From the NCBI GenBank assembly GCA_964525365.1, contig CAZGGW010000019.1, forward strand, positions 1 to 15,810: a DNA stretch of 15,810 bases, written 5' to 3'. Position 1 is the first letter of the stretch. Each line of letters starts with the position of its first letter. Shown here piece by piece: positions 15,702 through 15,810 of this stretch. The notes beneath the pieces are model-generated. The model worked only from the letters and a program-made list of their open reading frames with translations. It ran no database searches and was not told the DNA's origin. The translations under genes and the position numbers were made by a program. Source of the stretch: CAZGGW01 sp964525365. Lineage in GTDB: Bacteria > Bacillota_I > Bacilli_A > RF39 > UBA660.

Positions 15702-15702
15702 A

Positions 15703-15730
15703 TTGACAAAAAGTTTAAAAAGTTGATAAT
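15703..15730 (+). promoter_or_regulatory. Sigma-A promoter of the right-edge gene
   Basis: A perfect TTGACA (15703-15708) begins two bases after the terminator's T run. GATAAT (15725-15730, 5 of 6) follows after 16 bases. It drives the gene starting at GTG 15762, with a leader of about 25 bases. Confidence 0.65.
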
Positions 15731-15761
15731 ATATACATATAAGATATGGAGGTACTTTGTT

Positions 15762-15810
15762 GTGAGTAATAAAAAAGAAAGACTAATAATAACAATAACG
15801 GTAATAGTAT
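15762..15810 (+). CDS. Start of a membrane or secreted protein (3' end outside the window)
   Basis: Only 16 codons are visible. GTG 15762 is preceded by a strong GGAGGT (15748-15753) with 8 bases of spacing. The other candidates fail: TTG 15757 and TTG 15760 meet TGA at once, and ATG 15746 meets TAA after seven codons. The peptide begins MSNKKERLIITITVIV, a basic N terminus followed by hydrophobic residues, as in a signal peptide or transmembrane anchor. Nothing can be said about its function. Confidence 0.6.
   Translation, partial: MSNKKERLIITITVIV

Noticed and set aside
1..15810. Mycoplasma-type code with TGA as Trp
   Set aside because: No in-frame TGA is needed to complete any conserved protein; all reach normal length under the standard bacterial code.
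1..15810. tRNA, rRNA, riboswitch, insertion sequence or origin
   Set aside because: All gaps between genes are at most about 60 bases and are accounted for by promoters, hairpins and ribosome sites; no transposase or inverted-repeat ends were seen.

Overview
The window is a gene-dense, very AT-rich stretch from a low-GC Gram-positive bacterium. Every supported gene is on the + strand. An EzrA homologue, ftsY next to ylxM, and rbgA next to rnhB all point to Bacilli. The strong A/T bias, short spacers and small gene sizes fit an uncultured, Mollicutes-related gut lineage (RF39-like); that placement is an inference from style. Translation uses the standard bacterial code: all tryptophans are TGG, and no gene contains or ends in TGA.

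Layout. (1) The 3' end of a RhuM-family gene enters from the left edge. (2) Next come rbgA (ribosome-assembly GTPase) and rnhB (RNase HII), one base apart. (3) A promoter inside the end of rnhB drives an exported glycine-rich surface protein, and ezrA follows nine bases later. (4) An extended -10 promoter starts ftsK-deoD-yfmF-yfmH, a tightly overlapping operon that ends in a hairpin over the yfmH stop codon. (5) A single-gene unit follows, encoding a small protein with a possible zinc site, with hairpins on both sides. (6) ftsY and ylxM (signal recognition particle, SRP). (7) Two small uncharacterised membrane-anchored proteins, the first with a pilin-like N terminus, under their own promoter. 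(8) ackA and nrnA, closed by a rho-independent terminator. (9) Behind a TTGACA promoter, a GTG-started gene for a membrane or secreted protein begins and is cut by the right edge.

Most of the window is housekeeping: ribosome assembly, RNA/DNA hybrid removal, division and chromosome segregation, nucleoside salvage, SRP targeting, acetate production and nucleotide recycling. The less familiar parts are the surface protein tied to ezrA, the M16 pair yfmF/yfmH with its active-site parts split between two proteins, the zinc-ribbon-like orphan, and the pilin-like pair. I saw no RNA genes, CRISPR arrays, insertion sequences or phage genes. No gap between genes exceeds about 60 bases. Nothing here amounts to a clearly new multi-gene system.
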